Origin: Dermacentor variabilis
Lineage: Eukaryota; Arthropoda; Arachnida; Ixodida; Ixodidae
Assembly: GCF_050947875.1 (NCBI RefSeq)
Contig: NC_134568.1
Span: forward strand, 195,877,853 to 195,941,852
Direction of reading: 5' to 3'
DNA: 64,000 nucleotides
Shown: positions 24,586 through 35,244 of the stretch, one piece after another
How the letters are laid out: every line of letters starts with the position of its first letter
Numbering within the stretch: position 1 is the first letter of the stretch
The notes under the pieces: model-generated
The model's input: only the letters and a program-made list of their open reading frames with translations
Databases searched by the model: none
What the model was told of the DNA's origin: nothing
Made by a program: the position numbers and the translations under genes

Positions 24586-26199
24586 GTGAGTATTCATTGT
24601 GGCTTACCTGCCACTCTATAAAAGTAGGCAGTGCTTTTGTTCCTTGTAGCACCTTCTGTGGTGAAGCAGTTGGTTTGTATTTCTTTTTCCCAGGAGGGGG
24701 GAGGGAATATTGTTGTTAAAGGGGCCCTGCAGCCACTTTTCTTCAAAAAGGCAGAGCATACTGGAGTGTGATGCCTCACTTCCAGTTTCCAAATTGGAAA
24801 CGGTTAAAATATAATGGAATTTCACTGATTAGAGAAGTGTTTACTATGATTTTTAATGCAACTGTCAGCCTCGTCCAGTAATCTACCTCAAGAAACTGCA
24901 GCTGTTTTCTGCAAGCAATTAAGATCATGTTCATGTATCTAAAAGGCACACCTGGTGTACTGTACATAAGCTCTAACTCCAAAAGAAAGAAAAGTGTGGT
25001 GCATATCAAGTTAACACGCATGTAAAATTAGCATCAGAAAACATTTCTACATGCAACAAATTCTTATAAACACTGGCATTTGAAATTTCTGTAGATTGAA
25101 TTACCAGGCAGCAGTTGGCACTTCTCTGGTGTTTTTATCACTGCTAGCTACATCTGCATTATAGATGCTTGAATTGGGGTGCATGACATTTGGATGTGTG
25201 TGGAGCGTGGGGAAATTTTGTCAAAATGAGTCGTATTTGAAATATACTTGCTAAAGTATGTCCTTGTGTATTGAATGTAAAAGTAATAAATAAAAATTTT
25301 TAAAAAGTCAGTAATATCAAGAGGAATTGCCTCCAAAAGAAATCTCTAGAGTGTATATACATTGGCATTAGCTCAGGTCACTTACAATGTAGCCGCTTAT
25401 AGTGCAGCCGCACGAGATGAATTACTGGTTACAATGTGATTGCCAGAAAATCCGGCAGACAAGTGAGGCAGCGAGTGCACTTCTCACAAGGTACGCCGGC
25501 TGAGGGTAGAGCGATGAAGGCGACGTGGAGGAGGAGGAGACGTGGAGCGAGTGAACAAGGAATGGAGGGGGCAACGAAAACGCGGCTGCAGCATGCTGGC
25601 TCAGCAGGTGCGCAGAAGTTGCCAGGGCGATGGAGAAGCCTTTTGCTGCAGTCGCTTGTCAGCGGCGCTCTTTGGATCTTCACTGTGTTTGCGGAAAGTA
25701 AACACATTTATTGACTGACTTTCTTTTGGATACAAAAGGGGTTGCAAAGATGTCTGAACTATCGGGCAGGCTAGAAAAATGAATTTTGCCAGTGAAGGCA
25801 ATTAGTTGTGTTTTACAACTGCAGCACTGCAGAAAAGTTGGTCAATGCCGTGAGTGCGTTTTGCATTTGCCCATCGCGAAGTGCAGATATTGTGCATGTG
25901 GCCTTGACTCCTTGAGACTGTCAGTTTAAGCTGTGTAGTGCAAATTCACCAGTTTGGAATGTTGGTCCACGCGTGAGCTTTCGCCATTCCTACCAGTACG
26001 CACACATATAAACGTTTGCTATAAATAGCTTTCGCATGACATCACAGACGCAGTTTTTCACCCTGCCAGTACTCAAACAGGCCAGTCATGATGACGGCAG
26101 TCCACCATATCAGCTCCCAGTATACCATATTGCTTTTTGACAGGGACTGCTTTTCACTAGATTGTCACTGTTTTCAAATTGTAACTTGGTGCAGCACGC
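24586..26199. other. Intron 4, proximal part
   Basis: No gene was found. Positions 25385-25760 show GC-richer sequence with facing open frames on both strands (25436-25714) and end in GATGTCTGAACTATCGGGC, which resembles a Tigger-like terminus. Boundaries could not be fixed. Confidence 0.4.
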
Positions 26200-26608
26200 T
26201 GTTGCGACACCGGTTACTCGAACCTCAACTGGCGTTACTACTGGGTAGCGTGGCATTGTCGGCAGGCTGCAGGCATCTGGTAGACCATGGCGACCAGGCT
26301 GGGGCGAGTCGATTTCTAGTGCGAAACTTGCATTCTTTATTCCATGGTTGGTGAAGGGTATAATAGAAGAGAAGAATAATCAATAATACATTACGGGGCC
26401 TTAAATAGGCCCGCTATAAATCGTAGGCGGGATTTTGCTCACGTCAATGTCACGTGACATGTACTGAGTCAGATCGGTGATGGGCGGTTGCTCCCTCTCT
26501 CCTAGGCGACATTGCACATGCTTGCCTCCGCTGGCGGCAACCCGTGGGTCCTGTTTGATTCCCCTTGAGTCGCACAGTTCGCAGAAAGCGTCCCTCCCTC
26601 CCGCACAC
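26200..26608 (-). mobile_element. Outer Gypsy-type element: 3' LTR, distal portion
   Basis: Starting TGTTGCGACACC, this portion matches the first 400 or so bases of the right LTR (39598 onward). Shared blocks include GGCGTTACTACTGGGTAGCG, TTTATTCCATGGTTGGTGAA and GGCGGGATTTTGCTCACGTC. It stops where the inner LTR element begins at 26609 and resumes at 33085. No target-site duplication is obvious when 26195-26199 is compared with 40168-40172. Confidence 0.85.
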
Positions 26609-27450
26609 TGTAAGATTCGTCGGACGATCTCGCTGCTGCTACCATTTGTTAGAGTTGTCGGACGATCTAAGAGCTCGATCTCACCACTGCCATTCAGATG
26701 TAAGATTTGGCAGTCGTAGCAGTAGGAAGGAGCTTGACTCTTCGTCGGGACTTAGGAGAGCAGGATTTATTTACATGTTATTTACAGTTGAACATGAGAT
26801 GCATCGACAGTCTAGCGTGACTCCCAAATGGAGCCCGCAAGACGAGCTACAGCAAACAGCTTACGAGCACACAGCTCACGAGTACATTTCGAGCACGACA
26901 ACGAGCACACACTAGCAGCCGACAATCGCTGCTTATCAGCACTCCGCTCGACGTCATAGTTCGACGTCATTGAAGATGACCCACCCTTTTGGAGGAGGAG
27001 GGCTCACATACACGTGCCGCACACACACACAGGTGTAATGGTCTGGAGCCGATGTCAGAGGGGCTTCGTAGAACTCTGAGCCGTTCCGGGTAGCGGGCCC
27101 GGGTAGCACATTGTCTTGCGTCTTGGTCGGCACGTGGGAAGGAGCCTTTGTCGGCGTTCCCTTGGCAACTCCCCCACTCATAGCAGAACAGGGCGGCGTT
27201 GTCGTGTTGCGCACAAAGCCTGCTTCGTTGAACTCGGAGCCGTCCCGGGTGGCGTGCCCGGGTTGCACATTTTCTGGTGTCTCGAAAAGCGCATGGGGAG
27301 GTTCCGCCAATTACCTCCCCTCGAGAACTCCCCTGAGCTGAGCCCTCGCCACGTGGCTGCCGGTTATCCGCAGTTCTCTGAAGTGCGCCACCGTCCCGGC
27401 TGGATCGGAACACATGCAGCGGGCTGAATAGCTGCAGGCCGATCCTAACA
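26609..27450 (-). mobile_element. Inner LTR element: 3' LTR
   Basis: On the plus strand the LTR starts TGTAAGATTCGTCGGACGAT and ends GCCGATCCTAACA. It matches 32235-33084 over its whole length with scattered differences. A shorter reading begins at 26647 (TGTTAGAGTTGTCGG), which would give a perfect TGTTAG/CTAACA inverted terminus. The longer reading is supported because ACAC lies next to both outer ends (26605-26608 and 33085-33088). That support is weak since the site is an AC run. A 118-codon frame (27310-26954) lies inside. Confidence 0.8.
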
Positions 27451-28641
27451 GCTCTTCCATGGCCCAGAAAATCTCGCCTGGCCAGTGCTGGCAACCACTG
27501 GGCAGGAAGAGAATGGCTGGCGAGCAAGACGATGGCTTTGCTCTCTGCAACCCCTGCGCACTTGGAATGCCTTCAACCATCTCACAACAACTGACACAGA
27601 AGAGTTGACCCGGCAACACAATACCGCTCGGCATTCAAACGCCCAGAATCAGCTGTTAACCCACCAGGCTTCCTATCAAAATTTCAATGCAAGCCACTCA
27701 AGTGGGAATCCCAAATTTTGCCCGAAAATTTCGTGCTGCCAAAGCGAGCGTTCACGTTCCTCTTGAGTTCGACCGAACCCGATCGTCGCGCTGCACAGGA
27801 GTAAAGGTTTACGCAGAATCAAACTAAAGGCTCTTAACCACCAATACCTAAACATAACTTAAGCAGCCTAGCTTCACGAACAGTCTGTTCTTACCCTTTC
27901 ACAGTGGCGTACTTATCTCATGTACCGTTGCCACTGAACCGTCTGGCCAACTCCACAGGTCTGTAATCACAATCGCGCTAGCTTTGTGGTCCCTATTCCG
28001 AACACGTGCTTGCGTTGCCTGCGAACGTTTCATCACGCTTACTCACATTTGTTCCTTTAGTCCCTACAGGACACGTTCCTTAAACGAACAACCAAACTTT
28101 CGTAACTTACGCAACACCGAGGAACCTTTAAACAAATGTCTTCTAATAACTAGCTCTACGCACGCGTACTAGAGAAGTCAGAATACGGCTGCCCTCAACA
28201 CACACGAGCAACCCAGTCATAAACCTTCTGCTTCCTTCCGTCCGCACAGGACACGCGCTAAAGGAACTAAGAGCTCTTCTCAGTGCAAATCAGGCACTCA
28301 CTGAAAACCTACGCGCTTAACCTTAGAAAATAAAAAAAAACAAAAAAGGTTAACTAATACACACGCGCGTTACGATAGGCCTCTCAACGATAACCTTGAC
28401 ACTCAGGTTACACACACACACAAAAAAAAAAAGCCTATCTACTCTTTCATTAGCACTCGCGAAACTAAATCTCAACTCTACATGGATCTTTCAAATCTCA
28501 GAGCTTCTCGAACAAAACACAAAGCTCATACCTTACATTTTGAAAGAAATTCTAGCCTCAAACCGCGAAATTTTCAAATGCTAAAAAAAAAAAAAACGTT
28601 CCACTTCTGCGGAAGCTCTCATGGCCTCCCGTTTCGAATGT
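27451..28641 (-). other. Inner LTR element: 3' internal region, non-coding
   Basis: This part between the gag-like frames and the 3' LTR has only short frames and A-rich runs (28328-28348, 28427-28433, 28583-28594). No polymerase motif was found on either strand. Confidence 0.5.
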
Positions 28642-29609
28642 TTACGTCTGACTCATACTTTTGAGTCGTACTCGAGGTGGTCGCAGTTCAAAAGCTATTC
28701 TGGCTACCCAGGAACAACAAAAGGGCTGACTCACTATCAGCTCCTCCAAGACGTTACAGTCTCCCGCCAATTTGTGTCCTGGCGCCACGCTTTCATCACC
28801 AACTTGACTGACCGCATCGCGACTCCCTACCATCTCGTTTCGTCTTGCCACCTGGTGCTCCTTCGCCCTACATGCTGCACTCCAAAAAGAACGACGGAAC
28901 GACGAGGAACATAACTGCCTTGTGCCTTTTGTCCACGTCCGTGCAGAACATGCTTCTCTGTCTCTTTTTGACCTGTGGCTAAAACGTGCTTGATGCGCAC
29001 ATGTCAACGACGATCGCACCTTTCTTTTCTTCGCGCCCTGCCTTTTTGCGCCTGTCGCCGTCTTTGGCTTCACTACATTAGCCACCGCATTCTGATCTTT
29101 ACGGCGCTTCTTTCTGCGCCGCTTTCTCTTGGAATGCCCTTTCATGCCGTCCTCTGGTGCTTCGTGCTGGTCGGTACACATCTCTTCGGCCCGGATCAGT
29201 CTCTTACCCGCAGAGTCCGAATGATTCTTAACTAAATCATCCCTCTCGTGGCTACATAGATTGGCGGAGAGCTGCACCAATCCCTGAACAATGCAGTTGT
29301 CTTCTCTTGAGCTACGGAGCTCGCAATCCTGCGAACTACCCTCAACTGCATCGCCCAGCTCGCACTGCACTTCGGCACGCAGACCTGACTTGACCTGGGT
29401 GCGCTCGCGTCTGTCAAGTCCGCAGTATTCTGTACCTCGCTAACGACCTCGCTACCATGAGATGTGATGCACACGTGCGGTAACTGTGCCAATTTGTTCG
29501 CAGCTGGCCTAGCTGTCTCTACAGTCCTCTGTTGGCACAGCACCTCGTCGCTCTCACTCCGGCCTTTAACGGCCTCTGTTGCCACTAAGGCATCGTTAGC
29601 TGCTAGCAC
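28642..29609 (-). pseudogene. Inner LTR element: gag-like downstream frames
   Basis: Two overlapping frames on the minus strand (29609-29232 and 29370-28642) probably derive from one reading disrupted by a frameshift near 29300. The second contains a strongly basic block (KRKRRRKKRRKDQ) and further Arg/Lys-rich sequence, as expected of a nucleic-acid-binding gag C terminus. No CCHC knuckle was seen. It follows the coiled-coil N-terminal frame at 30083-29670. Confidence 0.5.
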
Positions 29610-29669
29610 TTCGAGTTCATCTATGAACGTGCTGCTACTCTCACAGGTAGTACTACTTTCCTCGACTTT

Positions 29670-30083
29670 TCAGCAACATCTGCTATCGACTTCCTTCCAC
29701 TTTCGCTGCGTCCAGCCTACAGATTCCTCAAGCCGCTGTTGACTTAGTTCGATTGCCTGCTCTAAACCTTCAATCTCTTCGTTCAATGCATCAATGTACT
29801 GCCTCGTTACTTCAGTTCGGCCTTTTTCCTGTGAAATGCTTTTCAGTTTCTGCCTTGCTTCTTCCTGTTCTTGCCTAAATTTTTCCTGTTCTTGCCTAAT
29901 TGCTTCCTGTTCCCGTTTTTTGCTTAGAATTCGGTTACCCATTTGTTCGATGAATTTCAAATCATTGTTACTTTCTAGAATGGTTTTACGAATCTCTGAT
30001 TCCGTCAAGTCCTCCTCTACGTTTACCTCGATCTCTTCACACAACCACAACAGGTCAGCTCTTGTCAAACACATTAGGACCAT
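29670..30083 (-). CDS. Inner LTR element: gag-like N-terminal protein
   Basis: The frame starts at either of two Met codons (30083 or 30074; MVLMCLTRADLLWLCEEIEV). The opening resembles the short helix-turn segment TRADLL.LCEEI..... that begins gag of Gypsy-type elements in ticks. It goes on to a Glu/Gln/Lys-rich heptad-like coiled coil (residues about 45-125: EAIRQEQEKFRQEQEEARQK and following). The frame ends at 29670 without a capsid domain. The open frame extends upstream to 30170 only because it runs into the inserted TTAA element, so that extension is not genuine. Confidence 0.6.
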   Translation of the reverse strand: MVLMCLTRADLLWLCEEIEVNVEEDLTESEIRKTILESNNDLKFIEQMGNRILSKKREQEAIRQEQEKFRQEQEEARQKLKSISQEKGRTEVTRQYIDALNEEIEGLEQAIELSQQRLEESVGWTQRKWKEVDSRCC

Positions 30084-30097
30084 GATCGCTACTTTAA

Positions 30098-31909
30098 AGG
30101 GATAGTGAATAAAAAATTTGTCGCCGAGATTTCTGTCTCCATTGATAGCTGTCGCACCGAGAGCGACCAAAACAACACTCTTTCTGAGGAGAAGTGAGCG
30201 AAAAGTACTTATTTTAGTGAATATTTCTCAAATCACAGCACCTACCGGCCTCCTCCGAAAGCTCTGGCAAAACCGGATATCACGTCACGCTTACCCACCT
30301 CGAGGCCCATTGCGAGCGATCGTCCACACTGAGCGCGCGAAGGGGCGTGTTGACGTTTGCAGCAACACGCTTTCTTTGTTCGACCGTCCTATTCGTACCG
30401 CTTCCTCGTGTGAGCTGTTCGAAAACCTCGTCTTTGATCTCGTGGATTTGTGGTTTGATGTGTGGAGCAGCCGTGTCAACGCCGCAAAATGCCGAGGGTC
30501 TGCTGTGCGCATGTGAAAACGGCAGGCAGCGGTAGTCTTTTTCTCGCGTACTTGTTCACGCTGTAGTTTTGCGCACAGGTGCCGTTTGACCGTAATTTGT
30601 CGTTTGTACGACGTTCTGAGCCAGATGTTTGGCCAATTCTGCCAGAATGAATCGAAATGCGCATCGTCTGAAGCGACGGCTGACGAAAAAAAATTCGCCG
30701 ACGTGAGACTGGTGGCGCCATCTCGTGTGCACCAAGGGAAGGAGTGCTCGGCTGCGATGAAACAACGGGACGCTGAAACCGCTGCGCATGTACTCGTTCA
30801 CTTCGTGAATAACAAGACGTTCCCTGCTTACAGAGGCGCATTTCAGTCACTGCACATGCCTGGCTCCAATCCTCACCCGTTGCTTCATCGCATCTATTCT
30901 CAAAACAGCTACTTGCGCGCATCAAGCACCTGCCGCGCGAGAGTCGGCAGCCGACTGTTATGCTCACGCCGCCGGCCACACCTGCTCCGATGGCATAGGT
31001 ACAGGGAGGTCTACACGCGTCAATATCTTCAACGATTTCTACGTTTTTTTTTTCAACAGTGTGTACTCACGGCACCTGTATTGTGCATTGATGGCTTTCA
31101 TGTTTTACGCGCTAGCAGCTACCCATCCAAGCGGGCGGAGCAAGCCGCTTTGCGCAGAACGCAGAGTAAATTCCTTACGTCGCCTGACATTGCATAGCCT
31201 GAGGCATAAGCGTCCTCGCTCTGTTGAAACCAAACATGGCAAAGCGTTTGCGTGAGTGCATCACGCTGGGCGCACCGCCTCGGATGCAACACTGTCAATG
31301 AGGCGTGCACCTCTCGTCTCGCTAACTCATTCGTGACAGGTGCGAGCTTGCGATCCGAGCCGCAGGAACCGCGTTTAAATCTGGTTTCCACCTATGATGC
31401 CGCCCCTGATCTCTCGAGGCGAACGCGTGTACATGGAATGCACAGTGTAAACACCACTTTGCTGGTCCAGACTCTCTCGGCACCACGGAGGGGGACAGCT
31501 GCGGCGGGTCGTCGTCAATTTCGCTTGACGACGCGGACTGATCGTAGGCATACGCCTTTGTCGTTCGTGGTCGTTCAGTAGGCCGCTCATCCAAGTCGGA
31601 GTCATAAGTTCCGCTCATGCTATCGCTCTCACTAGAACTTTGCATTTTGTACTGCGCAGCGCGAGGAAAACAAAACTGCGCAGCCGGCCAGCTCGCTCCG
31701 CGGCTGCTGAGGGTAGGTGTGACGTCAGATCCGCCGGCTTGTTGTCGGGAGCGCTTTGCGAGTTGCGCAGTGGCCGCTCATAGAGAGTCAAAAATAAAGC
31801 CATCCGCTCAAAAGTAACCCGAATAATGACTATATACTATAGCAATCGTGTCTTAGGAATGCAATTGTGGGGTTTTCTCTATATTCTCCGATTTTTATTC
31901 TGTATCCCT
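30098..31909. mobile_element. TTAA-flanked DNA element inside the inner LTR element
   Basis: TTAA lies at 30094-30097 and 31910-31913. The termini are AGGGATAGTGAATAAAAA and, on the other strand, AGGGATACAGAATAAAAAT. The 1812-bp interior is GC-richer than its host and has open frames on both strands (30586-31197 plus, 30979-30476 minus, 31645-31322 minus) without a domain I can name. The 31645-31322 frame starts Ser/Asp-rich. It interrupts the leader of the inner LTR element just upstream of the gag start, so it is the youngest of the three nested insertions here. Confidence 0.75.
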
Positions 31910-31913
31910 TTAA

Positions 31914-32234
31914 GCTTTGGCTCTGCTGTCACACAATACTTGCTGCGATACCCACGCAATTCAAAATACAAGTAAAAGATCCCCAGCGAATCAAATCCAA
32001 AAACACAGAGAAATTGAAGCCTGGTAAATCTTACAGCCAAAACTGAACGCTTACCCACTGAAGCAGCACCATATCACCAGTCCTTCTCCGCCGTATCCAG
32101 TCAGTTGCAAGAGGTGGTCAATCCCAAGTCGCCTCCAACTTGATCAGGATACCGGTCGGTCACCATGTGTCAACGTCCATCAGCTGCCGTTGCTGTCTCC
32201 GAGTCGTAGGCCGATCTCACCGCTGCCAACCAGA
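31914..32234 (-). other. Inner LTR element: leader with primer-binding site region
   Basis: On the minus strand the sequence directly after the LTR is TC then TGGTTGGCAGCGG (from 32232). Inside the longer LTR reading, a similar TGGTGGCAGCGG (from 32271) follows the shorter LTR border after AA. Both resemble the outer element's primer-binding site TGGTGGCAGTGG (from 39594), so a tRNA 3' end in ...CCACCA is the probable primer. The rest is a non-coding leader. Confidence 0.5.
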
Positions 32235-33084
32235 TGTAAGATTCGTCGGGACGATCTCGCCGCTGCCACCATTTGTTAGAGTTGTCGGACGATCTACGAC
32301 CTGTAGGCCGATCTCACCGCTGCCATTCAGATGTAAGATTTGGCAGTCCTAGCTGTAGGAAGGAGCTTGACTCTTCGTCGGGACTTAGGAGAGCAGGATC
32401 TATTTACATGTTATTTACAGTTTAACATGAGATGCATCGACAGTCTAGCGTGACTCCCAAATGGAGCCCGCAAGAGGAGCTACAGCAAACAGCTTACGAG
32501 CACACAGCTCACGAGTACATTTCAAGCACGACAACGAGCACACACTAGCAGCCGACAATCGCTGCTTATCAGCACTCCGCTCGACGTCATAGTTCGACGT
32601 CATTGAAGATGACCCGCCCTTTTGGAGGAGGAGGGCTCACATACATGTGCCGCACACACACACAGGTGTAATGGTCCGGAGCCGACGTCAGAGGGGCTTC
32701 GTAGAACTCTGAGCCGTTCCGGGTAGCGGGCCCGGGTAGCACATTGTCTTGCGTCTTGGTCGGCGCGTGGGAAGGAGCCTTTGTCAGCGTTCCCGGGGCA
32801 ACTTCCCCACTCGTAGCAGAACAGGGCGGCGTTGTCGTGTTGCGCACAAAGTCTGCTTCGTCGAACTCGGAGCCGTCCCGGGTGGCGTGCCCGGGTAGCA
32901 CATTGTCTGGTGTCTTGAAAAGCGCATGGGGAGGTTCCGCCAATTACCTCCCCTCGAGAACTCCCCTGAGCTGACCCCTCGCCACGTGGCTGCCGGTTAT
33001 CCGCAGTTCTCTGAAGTGCGCCACCGTCCCGGTTGGATCGGAACACGTGCAGCCGGCTGAAATAGCTGCAGGCCGATCCTAACA
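32235..33084 (-). mobile_element. Inner LTR element: 5' LTR
   Basis: This is the partner of 26609-27450. It ends CCGATCCTAACA and begins either TGTAAGATTCGTCGGGACG (32235) or TGTTAGAGTTGTCGGACG (32274). It contains the same 118-codon minus-strand frame (32943-32587), about 12 residues different from its sister, so the two LTRs have diverged appreciably since insertion. Confidence 0.8.
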
Positions 33085-33240
33085 ACACACACAAAGGGGC
33101 TCTTAATCACTGCAGGGCGCCCGCCAGACTGGCAACGACTCAAGACACCCATAGCAAATTAGGGATCCATCCTCCATTTCGATTAGGCATGGTCTTTCCA
33201 TCATCCTTTTTGCACGGGGTGTTACACGCCAATCGTAACA
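33085..33240 (-). mobile_element. Outer Gypsy-type element: 3' LTR, proximal portion
   Basis: This continues the LTR interrupted at 26608: ACACACACAAAGGGGCTCTT through GATTAGGCATGGT to TTACACGCCAATCGTAACA. It matches the last 155 or so bases of the right LTR (ending 40167). Confidence 0.85.
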
Positions 33241-33866
33241 GCATCTCCGGCGAGGGAGGAAGATCCCGACGCGTAGGGGCCAGCAGCCACTGGGCGAGGG
33301 ATCGGCAATTCAGCAACAGAATTTGCCTCCGTGGTGACGAACCCTTGGTTCGTATCTTGTAGATTCCCTGGAGTCGTTCATTAGTCCTCGTGGCGCTCTT
33401 GTATGCTTTTTCTCCCTGGTCCGGTCCGGTGAAACCGGACTTGCAAACCGGTCTCGCAACTTTTCGTCTCCTGTTTGGGCAAGCGACCACTCCAGAACAG
33501 TTCCGGACCCACAACCACGAAGCAAGCGAGCACAAGGCCACCCTCCCCCAAGACACACCAGGCTTTACAAAAAAAGGAAAACCAGCTACTGCTTTCCCAT
33601 CCCTTTCACGTGCGTCCTCCCCCCCTAAACACTAAAAACAGCCATTTCTTGAAAGCGTTAAGACGTGGTTACGAAAATCAGCTAACAATCAACAACAACT
33701 TTGTGATAAAAAAAACTTATGGAGAAGAATACCAACGTAAAAATGACATGGAAACCAGAGTGAGCGTGATGCATTCGCTACTCTAGGGGCAATGACTCAG
33801 ACCGTCGGCATTACTGTTAAGCTTACACTTCTTATAGGGAGTATCGAAGGTGTACTGTTGAAGAGC

Positions 33867-35244
33867 CTAGCTCCAGCGCAAAAGATGGTCGTTTTTTGTA
33901 GACATGGACAGCAGCCATCTGAGGGGACAGTGGTCAGTCTCTATGGTGAACCTTGAACCAGCGATACAGCAAGCTAGCTTCTGCGCCGCCCATACCAAAC
34001 ACGCGCATTCCTTTTCTGATGCACTGTATGCTTCCTCACGAACTGAAAGCTTTCTACTGGCGTACAGTACGGGGGGTTCATTTTTGTCATCTCTCTTTTG
34101 ACAAAGCACCACCCCCATACCCCGGTCGCTGGCATCACATTGAAGAATTAATGGCTTAGAGTAGTTGGGCGTGTTGAACACTGGGTGACTCTTAAGTACT
34201 TTCTTTAGCATACTAAAAGCCTTTTCTTTTGCGTCATCCCACTTTACCATTTGTGGTTCTGTTCTTCTGAGAGCATCTGTTAAAGAACTTGCACTCTCGG
34301 AATAATGTGGAATATATCTTTGGCAATAACCTGCCAAACCAAGGAATGACCTGATGTCCCGCTTGGTGCATGGTTGCGGGAAGTTGTCTATTGTGGCCAG
34401 TTTAACCTCTGAAGGCCGACGATGGCCTTGCCCTATTACATGACCTAGATAAGCTACCTCCGTGCGCCCCAATTGGCATTTGGGAGCCTTGACAGTTAAG
34501 TTGGCCTCTCGTAGACGACACAACACGGTTCGCAAGTGTTGCATATGGTCCGCCCATGATGAAAAGATTGCTATGTCATCGAGATACCGAAGTGCAAAGT
34601 CCTCCATTGCCCGTAGCACCTGGTCCATAAGGCTGGAGAAACAATAGGGAAGATTCTTCAATCCGAAGCTCAGGACTTTCAGCCGAAGGTTCCCTCTGGG
34701 GAAATAAACACCGCAAGCCTGCTTGCCCTCTCGGTCAACAGAACCTGCTAGTACCCTCTGACTAAATCGAGCGTAGAGATGAAATTAGCACTGCTCACTC
34801 TTTCAAGCCTTTCCTCGATATGCAGTATTGGGTAGGTCTGGTCGTTCGTGATTAAGTTGAGCCTGCGGTAGTCAATACACGGTCGCGGCTCCTTTCCTGG
34901 GACCTCAACCAAGATAAGAGGCGAGGTATAATCACTCTCTCCTGGCTCGATTACACCTAACTCTAACACCTTGTTTATTTCAGCGGCCATGACTTGACGT
35001 TGACGAGGTGAAACGCGATAAGCTTTCGAACGAACTGGGTCCGATGAGAGTTAACTCGATATTGTAAACGATCGCAGTGGTCCTGCCAGGTGTGTCCGAA
35101 AATGTCTTTAAATTCAAACACAAGTTCTCTCAGTTTGCCCCTTTGATTGGGATTCAACTCCGCCTGCTCTACTAGCTTGTCAATGGTCTCGTGAATCTCT
35201 TTTGTCCCCGTTATTAATGTTAACTCCGGAAAGTCGACAGGCAT
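33867..35244 (-). pseudogene. Outer Gypsy-type element: reverse transcriptase and RNase H
   Basis: On the minus strand the RT begins near 35244 with a linker. It proceeds through VIEPGESDYTSPLILVEVPG, RPCIDYRRLN and ISTLDLVRGY (34990-34748), then LKNLPYCFSSLMDQVL and the catalytic box LRYLDDIAIFS (34661 onward). RNase H follows: LQCDASDRGMGVVLCQ, YSASEKECACLVWAAQK and IETDHCPLRWL. Breaks include a Trp-to-stop after LVRGY (about 34745), a frameshift at about 34690 and a stop after HLLRWS (33867) that removes the usual last 25 or so residues. In this element RT is the last pol domain; integrase lies upstream. Confidence 0.9.

Larger units (their letters stand above)
26609..33084 (-). mobile_element. 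Inner, pol-less LTR retrotransposon inserted in the outer LTR
   Basis: Two LTRs of about 0.84-0.85 kb bound 4.8 kb of internal sequence, of which 1.8 kb is a later DNA insertion (30098-31909). The internal region has gag-like frames on the minus strand but no trace of protease, integrase or reverse transcriptase, so it would have depended on another element. The insertion point is inside the outer element's 3' LTR, between a GCACAC motif and ACACACAAAGGGG; the right outer LTR has the uninterrupted CACGCACACACACAAAGGGG. Confidence 0.8.

Noticed and set aside
30083..30170. N-terminal extension of the inner gag-like frame
   Set aside because: The extension runs across the TTAA insertion boundary at 30097/30098, so it is not original coding sequence.
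30488..30560. THAP-like zinc finger start (MPRVCCAHVKTAG...)
   Set aside because: The frame stops after about 25 codons and lacks the downstream C2CH spacing.
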